Translations under genes and position numbers: made by a program
Assembly: GCF_008014695.1 (NCBI RefSeq)
Contig: NZ_VOXE01000001.1
Span: forward strand, 186,001-250,000
Reading direction: 5' to 3'
Source of the DNA: Chryseobacterium sp.
GTDB taxonomy: Bacteria; Bacteroidota; Bacteroidia; Flavobacteriales; Weeksellaceae
DNA length: 64,000 nt
The notes under the pieces: model-generated
The model's database searches: none
The model's input: only the letters and a program-made list of their open reading frames with translations
Told to the model about the DNA's origin: nothing
Shown here: one piece after another, positions 26,685 through 36,012 of the stretch
Numbering within the stretch: the stretch's first letter is position 1
How the letters are laid out: every line of letters begins with the position of its first letter

Positions 26685-27362
26685 ATGCAGAAAAAGAGAG
26701 CACTCATAAAAATGGTGTTTGATAAAGCCAGAAAAGAAGTCCCGAATACAAGCACATCTTCTCTTGCTGCTTATTTAAGTGCTTTGTTTCAGGAAAAATT
26801 TGAATTTGCGAAAGGAGAAAAAACTTTTTCCCGGTATCATAAGAAACTCATCGATGAAAATACAGATTATAATATTGACGCAATCACCCTCGATCAGTTA
26901 AGCAGTTACATTGGATTCGAAAATTTCAGTTCATTTTGCGAAAATTTTAAAGATGAAAAGGTTCAGCAGTACGGCGCAGTAAGGATCACTGTTTCAGATG
27001 AGACAGCGGAAAATAACGTATCGGGAGTAGTAATCAATATCACCAATTCGCCTTTATTCAATATTCCTGAATTCTTTACCCAGAATAAGAACAGTTTTGC
27101 ATTTTTGGCGCTTATAATGGTGTTGGGGTTCTTCGTAAACAGGTCAGGATATTTTGAAAAGGACAGAGAGCATATTGTCTTGGAAGTATGGAACCAAGCG
27201 GTGCCCGTTACGGAAAAGAATGATTCCACCGTACAAAAACTCCGGATTTATATCATTGAGAAACCGGAGACGGACACAGCGGTCGAAATAGTTACCACAA
27301 AGAAAAAAAAACGTATGTACTGGACCGACGACCATCACGAAGCGGTATTGATGATAAAATAG
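26685..27362 (+). CDS. Single-pass membrane protein of unknown function, probably C-terminally truncated
   Basis: A 225-residue protein: a helical N-terminal part with a helix-turn-helix feel (TSSLAAYLSALFQEKF, DAITLDQLSSYIGFENFSSFCENF), a central membrane helix (about residues 145-163, FLALIMVLGFFV) and a C-terminal cytosol-opposite part ending in KKKKRMYWTDDHHEAVLM. The frame stops at 27360-27362, but coding-like sequence carries on in the same frame beyond it (see the next entry), so the gene is probably broken. The N-terminal layout resembles a family of flavobacterial DNA-binding-like membrane proteins that I cannot name. Confidence 0.65.
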   Translation: MQKKRALIKMVFDKARKEVPNTSTSSLAAYLSALFQEKFEFAKGEKTFSRYHKKLIDENTDYNIDAITLDQLSSYIGFENFSSFCENFKDEKVQQYGAVRITVSDETAENNVSGVVINITNSPLFNIPEFFTQNKNSFAFLALIMVLGFFVNRSGYFEKDREHIVLEVWNQAVPVTEKNDSTVQKLRIYIIEKPETDTAVEIVTTKKKKRMYWTDDHHEAVLMIK

Positions 27363-27581
27363 CCGGAGCCAATGGGATTGTATTTGAGGAAGACCAGTGC
27401 AAACTTTTGAAAAAAGATCACGAGACCCGACGCCCTTACCGTAGTCTATGGCATAGGAAAAGTCCGGTATGATAAATCCGAAAACCGGTTGGAATAGTTC
27501 ACGCATTTTGGTATTCCTCCTACCAAAGGCAAAATACTGAAACTTATTTCTGCTTATATTATTGAAAGTCATACCGAGTAG
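27363..27581 (+). pseudogene. Decayed 3' tail of the 26685 gene
   Basis: Reading on in the same frame after the TAG at 27360 gives protein-like stretches (FKKI-type KKITRPDALTVVYGIGKV, then FTHFGIPPTKGKILKL and ISAYIIESHTE) interrupted by TGA at 27408-27410 and TAG at 27495-27497 and closed by TAG at 27579-27581. No frameshift is needed to follow it. This suggests a gene of about 298 codons that has gained in-frame stops. The interpretation rests on frame continuity and composition, not on an alignment. Confidence 0.5.
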
Positions 27582-27733
27582 GAAATTTGTAGCTTTTATA
27601 GGACGAAATCTAAATTATATTACAATTATCCCTGCTTTAAAGATTTTAACATCTTACTGCTTTATCGGCTAAAAATGCCGCAACAAGCCTCCTTCGAACG
27701 CCTCAACTTACCCTCCACCTCAATAAATATCCT

Positions 27734-27741
27734 TAATTTTG
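27734..27741 (+). promoter_or_regulatory. -7 box for the CLC gene
   Basis: TAATTTTG, 14 bases ahead of the ATG at 27755, downstream of a run of 7-10-base pyrimidine/adenine-rich repeats. Confidence 0.5.
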
Positions 27742-27754
27742 CGAAAAAGTTCTG

Positions 27755-29005
27755 ATGCAGAGAAAGAAAATACAGAGACATCATTATTGGAGACTCATGG
27801 TCATTTCGGCGGTCATAGCACTCTGTGCTGCACTGCTGGCTTTTTCACTCAAGAGCCTTACCGAACATTTTCAGGGACAGCTTTTTAACTTTGCGAGCCG
27901 GACTAATTCCATACTCTTTATTTTTTTCCCGACCATAGGCATCACAGCGATTTATTTTTTAAGAAAATACCTCTTCAGGAACCGCCGGAACAAAGGAATT
28001 ACCGAAATCTATAAAACCGTGGACCAGCGAAAAGAGCACCTGCCGCTTTTCAAGATTCCGTCACACTATTTCAATGGGTTTCTGACGGTAATTTTCGGAG
28101 GATCAACGGGCATCGAAGTATCTACCGTGGTCGCCACCGCGACGATCGGCAACGCAGCCTACGAAAGGAATTTTTCCGCCCATGTCTACAAACTCGAACT
28201 CATATGTGCTGGCGTTGTGGCTGGTGTTGCAATACTTTTTGGAAGTCCCGTTGCAGGGTGGCTTTTCGCCATGGAGGTTATCGCAAGAAAATGGAACAGG
28301 TCCCTGCTCATCAGCTGTACGGTTTCTGCCGCGGTTTCATGGCTGTTTATGGAATATTTTAAAAGTGAACCGCTGCTTCATTTCAGAATCTGGGGCTGGA
28401 ACTGGTCCGCACTCCCATATTTCGTCATTCTGAGCCTCTTGGGAGCCTTGCTTTCCGTTTATTTTACCGTCCTGGTCATCAGGATCAAAAATTTCTTTTC
28501 AGGAATTTCCAGTGAATTCATCAAAGTGAATCTCGGAGCATTGCTGGTGGGTGGAATCATCTATTTCTTTCCGTTTTTATATGGCGACAGCTACCATTCG
28601 CTTACTGAAATCCTGACCAATGCACATCCATATTCTTTTGTATTTCTCTTCCTCCTGATTATTCTGAAACCGTTAGCTTCTGCACTCACTTTGGGAGCGG
28701 GCGGAGACGGGGGAGTGTTCGCACCCAGCATTGTGGCCGGTGCATTTCTTGGAATTACAATGGCGCTGTGCTGCAATGAATGGTTCGGAACTTCTTTGAA
28801 TCTCGTGAATTTCGCTTTGGCGGGCGCGGCGGCCACGCTGTCGGCTTCCATTTATGCCCCATTTACGGCTCTTTTTCTGATCTGTAACCTTGTCCCAAAC
28901 GGTTTTGCCCTAGCAGTTCCGGTTCTGATGAGCAGCCTAATCGCCAGATTTGTGGCCCCGAAAATCTTTCCTTACAATGTCTATACGTATTACATGAAAA
29001 ATTAA
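27755..29005 (+). CDS. CLC-type chloride channel / transporter
   Basis: A 416-residue polytopic protein with about ten membrane helices and the CLC family core. The glutamate gate region reads FGGSTGIEVSTVV, where E121 occupies the place of the gating glutamate of GREGP, with the following Gly-Pro changed to Val-Ser. The second signature GAGGDGGVFAPSIVAGAFLG is canonical. No C-terminal CBS domains are present. It moves chloride, probably in exchange for protons. It stands alone under its own -7 box. Confidence 0.9.
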   Translation: MQRKKIQRHHYWRLMVISAVIALCAALLAFSLKSLTEHFQGQLFNFASRTNSILFIFFPTIGITAIYFLRKYLFRNRRNKGITEIYKTVDQRKEHLPLFKIPSHYFNGFLTVIFGGSTGIEVSTVVATATIGNAAYERNFSAHVYKLELICAGVVAGVAILFGSPVAGWLFAMEVIARKWNRSLLISCTVSAAVSWLFMEYFKSEPLLHFRIWGWNWSALPYFVILSLLGALLSVYFTVLVIRIKNFFSGISSEFIKVNLGALLVGGIIYFFPFLYGDSYHSLTEILTNAHPYSFVFLFLLIILKPLASALTLGAGGDGGVFAPSIVAGAFLGITMALCCNEWFGTSLNLVNFALAGAAATLSASIYAPFTALFLICNLVPNGFALAVPVLMSSLIARFVAPKIFPYNVYTYYMKN

Positions 29006-29132
29006 GGTCACATTTCACGACTCAACGCCTCCATACCTCCACGGTGGCCGTCATTGCGAGAAGGCGGAGCGCCGACGAAGCACCTCAACTCCAACAACTT
29101 CGCGGATACGCCCGTTATTCTTTACCCCTTTT

Positions 29133-29167
29133 TCCCGAATCCCGAATCCCGAATCCCGAATCCCGAA
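29133..29167 (+). repeat. Heptamer tandem repeat TCCCGAA x5
   Basis: Five perfect copies of TCCCGAA in the 299-base gap before the arsenic operon. A related heptamer array (TCTTGAA x3) lies just after the operon at 32902-32922. The gap also contains TCATTGCGAGA at 29052-29062, as at 7715-7725. No gene in the gap. Confidence 0.85.
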
Positions 29168-29275
29168 TCTCAAACATCACTCGCTCACATTGCGAAGTCG
29201 AGGGGTCGCCATTCTTCTGTCTAACATTTTACATCCTACATCCAGCAAAAATTTCTTTTGCCAATTAAAAACTTT

Positions 29276-29296
29276 ATTGTAATATTGCAATACAAT
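29276..29296 (+). promoter_or_regulatory. Predicted ArsR operator
   Basis: An inverted repeat ATTGTA-N9-TACAAT with an inner perfect palindrome TATTGCAATA (29283-29292), ending eight bases before the arsR ATG at 29305. Position and symmetry fit binding by the dimeric ArsR encoded next door. Confidence 0.65.
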
Positions 29297-29304
29297 AATA
29301 TATA

Positions 29305-29637
29305 ATGGGAATTACAAAAACAGAGCATTTTACTTCAGAACAGAATGAAATGGCAGTGCTCTTAAAAGCAATGGCACACCCCGCCCGGATTGCCATCATC
29401 GATTATCTGCTATCCATTGATACGTGCATCTGCAATGACATTGTCGACGTACTTCCGCTGGCGCAACCAACCGTTTCCCAACACTTAAAAGAACTGAAAA
29501 ATGCAGGAATCATTCAGGGAACAGTGGAGGGGACTTCGATCAAATACTGCATCAATAAAGAAACCATGCAGAAATTCGAATCATTCATCGGCCTTATTTT
29601 CCATAAAATCGAGAAGCAGGAAAACGGCTGCTGCTAA
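29305..29637 (+). CDS. arsR: ArsR/SmtB family repressor
   Basis: A 110-residue winged-helix repressor. The recognition region PLAQPTVSQHLKELKNAG is typical, and the cysteines C41 and C43 (DTCICND) stand where E. coli ArsR has its arsenite ligands in ELCVCDL. A second CC pair ends the protein (ENGCC). It should release its operator on binding arsenite or antimonite. It heads an operon with an arsenate reductase and an ACR3 pump, and a palindrome lies just ahead of its start. Confidence 0.92.
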   Translation: MGITKTEHFTSEQNEMAVLLKAMAHPARIAIIDYLLSIDTCICNDIVDVLPLAQPTVSQHLKELKNAGIIQGTVEGTSIKYCINKETMQKFESFIGLIFHKIEKQENGCC

Positions 29638-29661
29638 TCAATAATCTTAAAAACAGAAGAG

Positions 29662-30120
29662 ATGAAACTTTCAGAAATCAAAAAAATCCTCCCGGATCTT
29701 ACAGAACTTCATTTTGTCCTGGAAAACGGGGAGCAGGTTCCGGAACACTTCCATGTGACCGAAATAGGCCAGATCAACAAGAAATTTATCGATTGTGGCG
29801 GCGTGATCCGCAACGAAAAGGCCATTAACTTCCAGTTATGGTTTTCTACGGATAACGACCACCGTCTCGAAGCGGAAAAACTGAGAAAAATAATTGCGCT
29901 GTCCGAAGACAGACTGGGCCTTGAAGATGCAGAGATCGAAGTGGAGTACCAGCGGTCGACGATCGGTAAATTCGGACTCGGGTTTAACGGAACCGCTTTT
30001 GTCCTCACTTCAAAAAGTACCGCCTGCCTTGCCGCGGATGCCTGTGGAGTACCGCTCGAGAAACCAAAGATGAAAATGTCAGACCTCCAAAGCTGCGCTC
30101 CGGGTTCCGGATGTTGCTGA
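29662..30120 (+). CDS. DUF6428 family protein of the arsenic operon
   Basis: A 152-residue protein typical of arsenic operons in Bacteroidota: two conserved parts (FVLENGEQVPEHFHVTEIG; QLWFSTDNDHRLEAEKL) and a cysteine-rich end (SCAPGSGCC). The conserved histidines in PEHFHVTE and the C-terminal CC may bind metal, but no function is established that I know. It lies 24 bases after arsR and 44 before the reductase gene, so it is cotranscribed. Confidence 0.8.
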   Translation: MKLSEIKKILPDLTELHFVLENGEQVPEHFHVTEIGQINKKFIDCGGVIRNEKAINFQLWFSTDNDHRLEAEKLRKIIALSEDRLGLEDAEIEVEYQRSTIGKFGLGFNGTAFVLTSKSTACLAADACGVPLEKPKMKMSDLQSCAPGSGCC

Positions 30121-30164
30121 AAATATCAACCCAATCTTCTTAAAAAATTTTAAAGCCGGATCGT

Positions 30165-30776
30165 ATGTTTGCAAAACTAAAAGAAAGCATTGAGGCCATT
30201 GCCCTAATGCCCGTATCAGAGGAAAGAAAGGAAATTTTAATACCCTTAGCTGAGTTCATTCAGAAAAAAAACCATGCCGGGGAAAGGATCAACCTGAATT
30301 TTATCTGCACGCACAATTCCAGGAGAAGCCATCTCTCTCAGATTTGGTCGCAGGTAATGGCAGAGCATTTCAGTATTAAAAATGTCTTCTGTTATTCGGG
30401 CGGAACCGAGGCTACGGCCATGTTTCCGAAGGTGGCAGAAACATTGGAGGGACAGGGACTGGAGATTCAGAGGCTCTCGGAACCCGCTAACCCGGTCTAT
30501 GCGGTGAAATACGCGGAAGATGCACATCCCGTCATCTGTTTTTCCAAAAAATACGATGATGCCTTCAATCCGGTCTCAGGTTTTGCCGCCATCATGACCT
30601 GCTCCAATGCAGATGCGGGCTGTCCCTTCATCGCAGGAGCTGAAAAACGCATCCCGATAAAATTTGAAGATCCCAAATCCAGCGACGGAACTCCTGAAAT
30701 GGACCGGACCTATTTGGAGCGAAGCCTGGAAATCGCTGCTGAAATGCATTTTGTCATGCAGTCTGTAAAAAGATAG
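30165..30776 (+). CDS. Arsenate reductase-like low-molecular-weight phosphatase family protein
   Basis: A 203-residue protein of the LMW protein tyrosine phosphatase / thioredoxin-type ArsC superfamily. The phosphate-binding loop is C48-THNSR-R54-S with the CX5R spacing. Downstream cysteines CSNADAGC are likely the redox partners that pass electrons from thioredoxin. An N-terminal helical extension of about 40 residues precedes the loop, as in the long flavobacterial members. In this operon it should reduce arsenate to arsenite for export by the ACR3 protein. Confidence 0.85.
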   Translation: MFAKLKESIEAIALMPVSEERKEILIPLAEFIQKKNHAGERINLNFICTHNSRRSHLSQIWSQVMAEHFSIKNVFCYSGGTEATAMFPKVAETLEGQGLEIQRLSEPANPVYAVKYAEDAHPVICFSKKYDDAFNPVSGFAAIMTCSNADAGCPFIAGAEKRIPIKFEDPKSSDGTPEMDRTYLERSLEIAAEMHFVMQSVKR

Positions 30777-30906
30777 TTGGGCACGGGTACTGAATTGATG
30801 ACATTAATCACATGTTGATATTTTTATTGTTTTTTTCTGGCGGATGGTGTAATTTTATAAGGGATTAGACCAATGAAAATTTGAAAACAATCTAAAATTT
30901 ACGACA

Positions 30907-31113
30907 ATGAAAAAAAACATGGGTAGAACCGACCAGACGGTTAGAATACTGATTGCAGTGATCATTTCGGTTTTGTTTTATAATGATGTGATCTCTGGAA
31001 CTTTGGGAATCGTGCTGTTGGTTTTGGCAGGTGTTTTTTTAATAACGGGTGCACTGAGCTTTTGTCCGCTGTATGCCCTTATTGGAATAAATACTTGCCC
31101 AAAAGATAAATAG
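30907..31113 (+). CDS. DUF2892 (YgaP-like) small membrane protein
   Basis: A 68-residue protein with two membrane helices (about 14-27 and 32-50) and the typical end CPLYALIGINTCP with two cysteines. It is the third DUF2892 protein in this window. DUF2892 domains are often next to rhodanese or arsenic genes. It lies 130 bases after the reductase gene. The ATG at 30907 begins a regular family N terminus (MGRTDQTVRI). Confidence 0.85.
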   Translation: MKKNMGRTDQTVRILIAVIISVLFYNDVISGTLGIVLLVLAGVFLITGALSFCPLYALIGINTCPKDK

Positions 31114-31205
31114 GGGAATAGGATAGGTGCTCATTTAAGCCCTAAAATCAATTCGAAATGCAGCTTAATAGCTGGTTGCGGAACGATTGCGGTCTTTACC
31201 TTATT

Positions 31206-31213
31206 TAACTTTG
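31206..31213 (+). promoter_or_regulatory. -7 box for the DinB gene
   Basis: TAACTTTG, 22 bases ahead of the DinB-family start, suggesting a separate promoter inside the arsenic region. Confidence 0.45.
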
Positions 31214-31235
31214 ATTCGCTAAATTCAAACAAATA

Positions 31236-31694
31236 ATGAAAACAAAAACCGGATTACTTCTGGAACTCTGGATCGAAGCCAGAACGAGATTCACCAAACA
31301 GTTGGAGGATCTGACTCCAGAAGATCTTAGGAAAAAACTATTACCTGCTCCCAATTCAGTCGGTTTCCTCATCCGGCATATGGGCGATGTCGAACTGCTG
31401 TTTGCCAAAAACGTTTTCGGAAATCCGGAGGTGAAAGTAGTCGCCAAAACCGTAATCGACGGTCGCGACACCGGAGTATGGACTGATCTGCAGGAACTGA
31501 AAGACTATGTGAAATTATCTTTTGAAATACTCTACAGCATCGTGGCAAAACAGACGGATGCCGACTGGGAAACCGTGATCACCACCAAAGAATTTGGCGT
31601 CAAAACAAAAGCCGAAGCCTTCGGCAGAATCATTTCACATACCGCTTACCACGCCGGACAGATGGCTGTTATTAAAAAATATGGAGCACAGTAG
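31236..31694 (+). CDS. DinB-family protein
   Basis: A 152-residue four-helix-bundle protein of the DinB / YfiT superfamily. The three metal-binding histidines are recognisable: one in LIRHMGDVE and two in [10 protein letters not shown]. Members are often metal-dependent thiol transferases, for instance with bacillithiol. No direct tie to arsenic is visible except location between the DUF2892 protein and the ACR3 pump, and it seems to have its own -7 box. It may act on thiol adducts under the same stress. Confidence 0.82.
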   Translation: MKTKTGLLLELWIEARTRFTKQLEDLTPEDLRKKLLPAPNSVGFLIRHMGDVELLFAKNVFGNPEVKVVAKTVIDGRDTGVWTDLQELKDYVKLSFEILYSIVAKQTDADWETVITTKEFGVKTKAEAFGRIISHTAYHAGQMAVIKKYGAQ

Positions 31695-31741
31695 GATCCG
31701 GAACTGTTCAAATATTAACAATTAAAAGTACTGACCCCAAT

Positions 31742-32800
31742 ATGTCTGCAAACAACTGCGCTCCTCACGAAAGAAAAAAGCTTTCCTTCCTCGATAAAAA
31801 TCTGACCCTCTGGATATTTCTGGCCATGTTTCTCGGGGTGGGCATCGGCTATTTCTGGCCGGATTCCTCAAACATCATCAATAAATTTTCCTATGGGACC
31901 ACCAACATTCCGCTTGCGATTGGTTTGATTCTGATGATGTATCCGCCATTTACAAAAGTCCGGTACAAAGAATTGCCGGAGGTTTTTAAAAATGCCAGAA
32001 TACTCGGGGCCTCACTGCTTCTGAACTGGGTCATCGGGCCGCTGCTGATGTTTGTTCTCGCACTTGTTTTCCTGCACGACAAGCCGGAATACATGATCGG
32101 ACTCATCCTCATCGGTTTGGCAAGATGCATCGCAATGGTCATGGTCTGGAACGAACTCGCTGAAGGAAACCGCGAATATGCGGCAGGTCTGGTGGCGATC
32201 AACAGTATTTTTCAGGTAATTTTTTACAGTATTTACGCTTATCTCTTTATCACCGTTTTGCCACCGGTTTTTGGTATTTCTGGCAATGAAGTGGACATCA
32301 CGATTGCGCAGATCGCCGAAAGCGTGGCCATTTATCTGGGAATTCCATTTGTATTGGGTTTTCTGACACGGTATTTTCTCCTGAAGGCTAGAGGGGAAGA
32401 ATGGTATAATAAGGTATTCATTCCGAAAGTTTCCCCAATTACCTTAATCGCCCTTCTTTTCACAATCGTCATCATGTTCAGCCTGAAAGGCGAAATGATC
32501 GTGCAGATCCCGTTTGATGTCCTGCGCATCGCTGTACCCTTGGTCATCTATTTCGCACTGATGTTTCTGGTGAGTTTCTTTCTCGGTAAAAAACTCGGCG
32601 CCGATTATTCCAAAAATGCTGCGGTGTCCTTTACTGCTGCCGGTAATAATTTCGAACTCGCCATCGCAGTGGCGATTGGGGTCTACGGAATCAATTCAGG
32701 ACAGGCTTTTGCCGGCGTCATCGGTCCTTTGGTGGAAGTGCCTGCACTCATCATTCTGGTAAATGTCGCCTTTTGGCTCAAACGGAAATGGTATCCGTAA
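31742..32800 (+). CDS. acr3: ACR3-family arsenite exporter
   Basis: A 352-residue membrane carrier with ten expected helices. Family signatures include [13 protein letters not shown], where C129 is the conserved cysteine of the fourth helix needed for arsenite transport, and [15 protein letters not shown]. It expels arsenite (not ArsB type, which lacks this cysteine motif). It starts 48 bases after the DinB gene and completes a working detoxification set with the reductase and repressor. A terminator-like hairpin follows at 32824. Confidence 0.93.
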   Translation: MSANNCAPHERKKLSFLDKNLTLWIFLAMFLGVGIGYFWPDSSNIINKFSYGTTNIPLAIGLILMMYPPFTKVRYKELPEVFKNARILGASLLLNWVIGPLLMFVLALVFLHDKPEYMIGLILIGLARCIAMVMVWNELAEGNREYAAGLVAINSIFQVIFYSIYAYLFITVLPPVFGISGNEVDITIAQIAESVAIYLGIPFVLGFLTRYFLLKARGEEWYNKVFIPKVSPITLIALLFTIVIMFSLKGEMIVQIPFDVLRIAVPLVIYFALMFLVSFFLGKKLGADYSKNAAVSFTAAGNNFELAIAVAIGVYGINSGQAFAGVIGPLVEVPALIILVNVAFWLKRKWYP

Positions 32801-32823
32801 AAAAATATATTTTTGATAAACAT

Positions 32824-32880
32824 CCTGCGTGAAACATTTTAAAACCGCCAAAAACTTTTCGCTCACGTAGGTTTTTTTTT
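32824..32880 (+). terminator. Possible terminator after the arsenic operon
   Basis: A nine-pair stem (32824-32832 with 32863-32871, one G-T pair) with a long 30-base loop, followed by nine T. Confidence 0.45.
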
Positions 32881-32901
32881 CGCTCCATTTTACTTTTTTT
32901 G

Positions 32902-32922
32902 TCTTGAATCTTGAATCTTGAA
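32902..32922 (+). repeat. Heptamer tandem repeat TCTTGAA x3
   Basis: Three perfect copies of TCTTGAA. It lies in the 377-base gap 32801-33177, which otherwise contains only AT-rich sequence and no gene that I can see. The sequence after the repeat is rich in short pyrimidine words. Confidence 0.8.
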
Positions 32923-33177
32923 TCTTCTGTCTATAAGATTCCCATAATCCTCAACTGCACCTACAAAGTTTTTACTGTTTATTCTTTTTTCTTTGCCTAC
33001 CATTCCTCAAACTTCGGACCCGAAGCCTCATACCTCGATCCATTCAATATTTTCTTTTTCAATTCCTGCTTTGGTTCAAATATTGATACCACAAAATTGT
33101 CGTGTTATTTTTCAATAATTCTCTTTTACTCGGCATAAAACTCCTCTAAACACATCACATAAACTAAATATTCTAAC

Positions 33178-33744
33178 ATGGACAAGAAAAAAAACAACAC
33201 AGAAAAAAAGCCAACAAACGGAAGTGCAGTCACATTGCGCGATCTGTTTACCGATGGGCTGAAAGACATTTACTATGCAGAAAATGCATTGGTAAAAGCA
33301 CTGCCCGATATGTATGAAAAGGCGACGGACCAGAAACTGAAAACAGCAATTAAAGACCATATTGCCCAGACCGAACAGCAGGTTTTGCGTTTGGAACAGG
33401 CTTTTGAATCAATGGGCATGAAAGCGGAAGGAAAAAAATGTAAAGCGATTGAGGGAATCCTTGAAGAAGGTAGTGAGGCCGTTGGCAATGCACCTGCAGG
33501 GCCAGTACGCGACGCGGCAATTATTGGAAGCTCCCAGAAAGTGGAACATTATGAGATTGCTTCTTACGGAACATTGGCAGCGTATGCCAAAGTGTTGAAT
33601 GAAAGACTAGCCCTGGATCTGCTGCTCCGCACATTGGGTGAAGAAAAGAAAGCCGACTGTCTGCTTTCCATTATTGCCGATACCAATCTGAATTCCCAGG
33701 CCGCTGCAGGCAAACACAAATCAAAAGACATCAATGCCGTATAA
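33178..33744 (+). CDS. DUF892 / YciE-type ferritin-like protein
   Basis: A 188-residue protein with the DUF892 fold, a ferritin-like four-helix bundle. The family block TLRDLFTDGLKDIYYAENAL leads into KALPDMYEKATDQKL, then a metal-ligand type helix KDHIAQTEQQVLRLEQAFE and a second helix pair with KVEHYEIASYGTLAAYAK. The Glu and His residues in these helices (E in TEQQ, H-x-x-E in VEHYEI) fit a di-iron site. Such proteins are general stress markers. It lies 28 bases before the catalase gene and is probably cotranscribed with it. Confidence 0.88.
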   Translation: MDKKKNNTEKKPTNGSAVTLRDLFTDGLKDIYYAENALVKALPDMYEKATDQKLKTAIKDHIAQTEQQVLRLEQAFESMGMKAEGKKCKAIEGILEEGSEAVGNAPAGPVRDAAIIGSSQKVEHYEIASYGTLAAYAKVLNERLALDLLLRTLGEEKKADCLLSIIADTNLNSQAAAGKHKSKDINAV

Positions 33745-33772
33745 AAACCACCCACATTAATTTAAAAACATT

Positions 33773-35908
33773 ATGAAAATAAACGAACAGGAACCTTTTG
33801 AAAACGGGGCCAATCCCAAGCAGGAACAGCTTGGAAAATATAAAGGGGACAGTCATGGTGAATTCATGACCACGAATCAGGGACTTAAAGTGAATGACGA
33901 TCAGAACTCGCTGAAGGCGGGCGAACGCGGACCTTCGCTGCTAGAAGATTTTATCTTCCGCGAAAAAATGACGCATTTCGATCACGAAAGGATTCCTGAA
34001 AGAATCGTCCACGCCCGCGGTTCAGGAGCACACGGAGAATTCCAGCTTTACAAGCCGATGGGAAAATACACAAAAGCCAAATTTCTTAATGATACTTCAG
34101 TAAAGACTCCGGTTTTTGTGCGTTTTTCTACGGTACAGGGAAGCCGCGGTTCCACCGATTTACCGCGCGACATCCGTGGTTTTGCCGTGAAATTCTATAC
34201 TCAGGAGGGAAATTACGATCTGGTGGGGAACAATACCCCTGTCTTTTTCATCCAGGATGCGATGAAATTCCCCGATCTGGTTCACGCAGTGAAGCCGGAG
34301 CCGGACAATGAAATTCCTCAGGCTGCTTCAGCACACGATACCTTCTGGGATTTTATCTCCCTCATGCCCGAGGCCATGCACAACATCATGTGGCTCATGA
34401 GCGACCGTGGTATTCCGAGAACGTTGCGTTCGATGGAAGGTTTTGGAATTCATACCTTCAGATTTATCAATGACGAAGGAAAATCACATTTTGTGAAATT
34501 TCACTGGAAACCACTTCAAGGTGTTCTGGGTCTTGCCTGGGACGAAGCACAGCGTTTGGCCGGGAAAGATACGGATTATCATCGCCGCGACTTGTGGGAC
34601 TCAATTGAAAATGGCCTCTATCCTGAATGGGAACTGGGCGTGCAGATTGTGCCGCAGGAAGATGAACACAAATTTCCTTTCGACCTTCTGGATCCTACAA
34701 AACTGATTCCTGAGGAAATGGTGCCGGTAGAAATCATCGGTAAAATGACCTTGAACAGGAATCCGGATAACTTCTTTGCGGAAACCGAGCAGGTAGCCTT
34801 TCACCCGGGACACGTGGTTCCCGGAATCGATTTCACCAACGATCCGCTCCTGCAGGGAAGACTGTTTTCCTATACCGATACCCAGCTTTCAAGACTTGGC
34901 GGACCGAATTTTCATGAAATTCCGATCAACAGGTCAATTCCTGACGTTACCAATAACCAGCGCGACGGTATTCACAGGATGCAGATTCCGAAAGGAAAAG
35001 TATCGTACCACCCGAATTCCATGGCACAGGGATGTCCGTTCCAGGCGATGATGACAGAAGGCGGTTTCACCTCATTTGAGGAACGCATTGATTCAAGTAA
35101 GATCAGAAAGAGAAGCCAGAGTTTCTTCGATCATTTCAGTCAGCCTACGCTGTTCTACAACAGCATGAGCGTACACGAAAAACGCCACATCCAGAATGCG
35201 TTTTCATTTGAACTCGGGAAAGTACAGCGCGTTCCGATCCGCAAAAGAATGGTGGATATGTTGCTCGAGGTGGATGAAGAGCTGGCGAAAAAAGTAGGCG
35301 ATCATTTGGGCCTTGTTCCGGAGCGTTTGCCTCAGCCGATTACAGGAAGTATTCCTGCAGACGGTGATCCGGCCGAACATCATTCAGTAAAAGTGGAACT
35401 TCCGCTTTCTGAGGCACCTTCTGTAAGTATGGCAAACAAACTGCCCGACAATATCAGGGCGAGAAGGATCGCGATCCTTACTGCCGATGGTGTAAATGAT
35501 GAAGCGTTTACAAGAATGAAAAAAGAACTCTGTGAACTGGGTGCGATTGTTCAGATCATTGCGCCGCGTCATGGCTTTGTCACGACTAAATCCGGCGAAC
35601 AGTATCCAGTGGACGACAGTCTGCTGACGACGGCTTCCGTAATTTTCGATGCCGTATACGTGCCGGGCGGAGAAGGCGTACACACCTTGCTCGAGCATTC
35701 AGGAGCCATTCATTTCATCAGCGAAGCGTACAAACACTGTAAGCCGATTGCTGCGGATGAAAACGGGGTGGAATTGCTCACGAAATCCATTCCTCAGTTG
35801 GCTGTTCCTGAAGACGGAATCGTCATTGACGGTGAGGTTCAGGAATTTGCAGGAGCCATCATGCTGCACCGTTTCTGGGATCGGGAAATGAACCCAATTC
35901 CGGCTTAA
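33773..35908 (+). CDS. katE: Large-subunit (HPII-type) catalase
   Basis: A 711-residue heme catalase with the C-terminal flavodoxin-like domain of HPII. The active-site H80 ([12 protein letters not shown]) and N153 (VGNNTP) stand in the usual order, and the proximal heme ligand Y367 is in the RLFSYTDTQ motif. Residues about 560-700 are the extra domain ([28 protein letters not shown]). It destroys hydrogen peroxide. It follows the DUF892 gene and ends before a strong hairpin terminator, so these two form one operon in the stress block. Confidence 0.95.
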   Translation: MKINEQEPFENGANPKQEQLGKYKGDSHGEFMTTNQGLKVNDDQNSLKAGERGPSLLEDFIFREKMTHFDHERIPERIVHARGSGAHGEFQLYKPMGKYTKAKFLNDTSVKTPVFVRFSTVQGSRGSTDLPRDIRGFAVKFYTQEGNYDLVGNNTPVFFIQDAMKFPDLVHAVKPEPDNEIPQAASAHDTFWDFISLMPEAMHNIMWLMSDRGIPRTLRSMEGFGIHTFRFINDEGKSHFVKFHWKPLQGVLGLAWDEAQRLAGKDTDYHRRDLWDSIENGLYPEWELGVQIVPQEDEHKFPFDLLDPTKLIPEEMVPVEIIGKMTLNRNPDNFFAETEQVAFHPGHVVPGIDFTNDPLLQGRLFSYTDTQLSRLGGPNFHEIPINRSIPDVTNNQRDGIHRMQIPKGKVSYHPNSMAQGCPFQAMMTEGGFTSFEERIDSSKIRKRSQSFFDHFSQPTLFYNSMSVHEKRHIQNAFSFELGKVQRVPIRKRMVDMLLEVDEELAKKVGDHLGLVPERLPQPITGSIPADGDPAEHHSVKVELPLSEAPSVSMANKLPDNIRARRIAILTADGVNDEAFTRMKKELCELGAIVQIIAPRHGFVTTKSGEQYPVDDSLLTTASVIFDAVYVPGGEGVHTLLEHSGAIHFISEAYKHCKPIAADENGVELLTKSIPQLAVPEDGIVIDGEVQEFAGAIMLHRFWDREMNPIPA

Positions 35909-35930
35909 TAAATATTCATATAGCAATAAG

Positions 35931-35964
35931 AAAAAGAGGTTTCCCAGTGGAAACCTCTTTTTTT
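35931..35964 (+). terminator. Rho-independent terminator after the catalase gene
   Basis: AAAGAGGTTTCC-N4-GGAAACCTCTTT stem followed by more T, strong in both strands, between the catalase and the convergent Hsp20 gene. Confidence 0.8.
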
Positions 35965-36012
35965 GAATGAACATACGGAACCATTCTTTATTTAATTTCG
36001 TAATTCATTATT

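Noticed and set aside
29133..29167. CRISPR-like array
   Set aside because: The units are contiguous 7-mers without spacers.
29044..29268. Open frame containing SRIPNPESRI-type repeats
   Set aside because: It is a translation of the TCCCGAA heptamer array and has no start signals or family features.
32911..33138. Aromatic-rich short open frame
   Set aside because: AT-rich intergenic DNA with biased composition; no conserved features, partly over the heptamer array.
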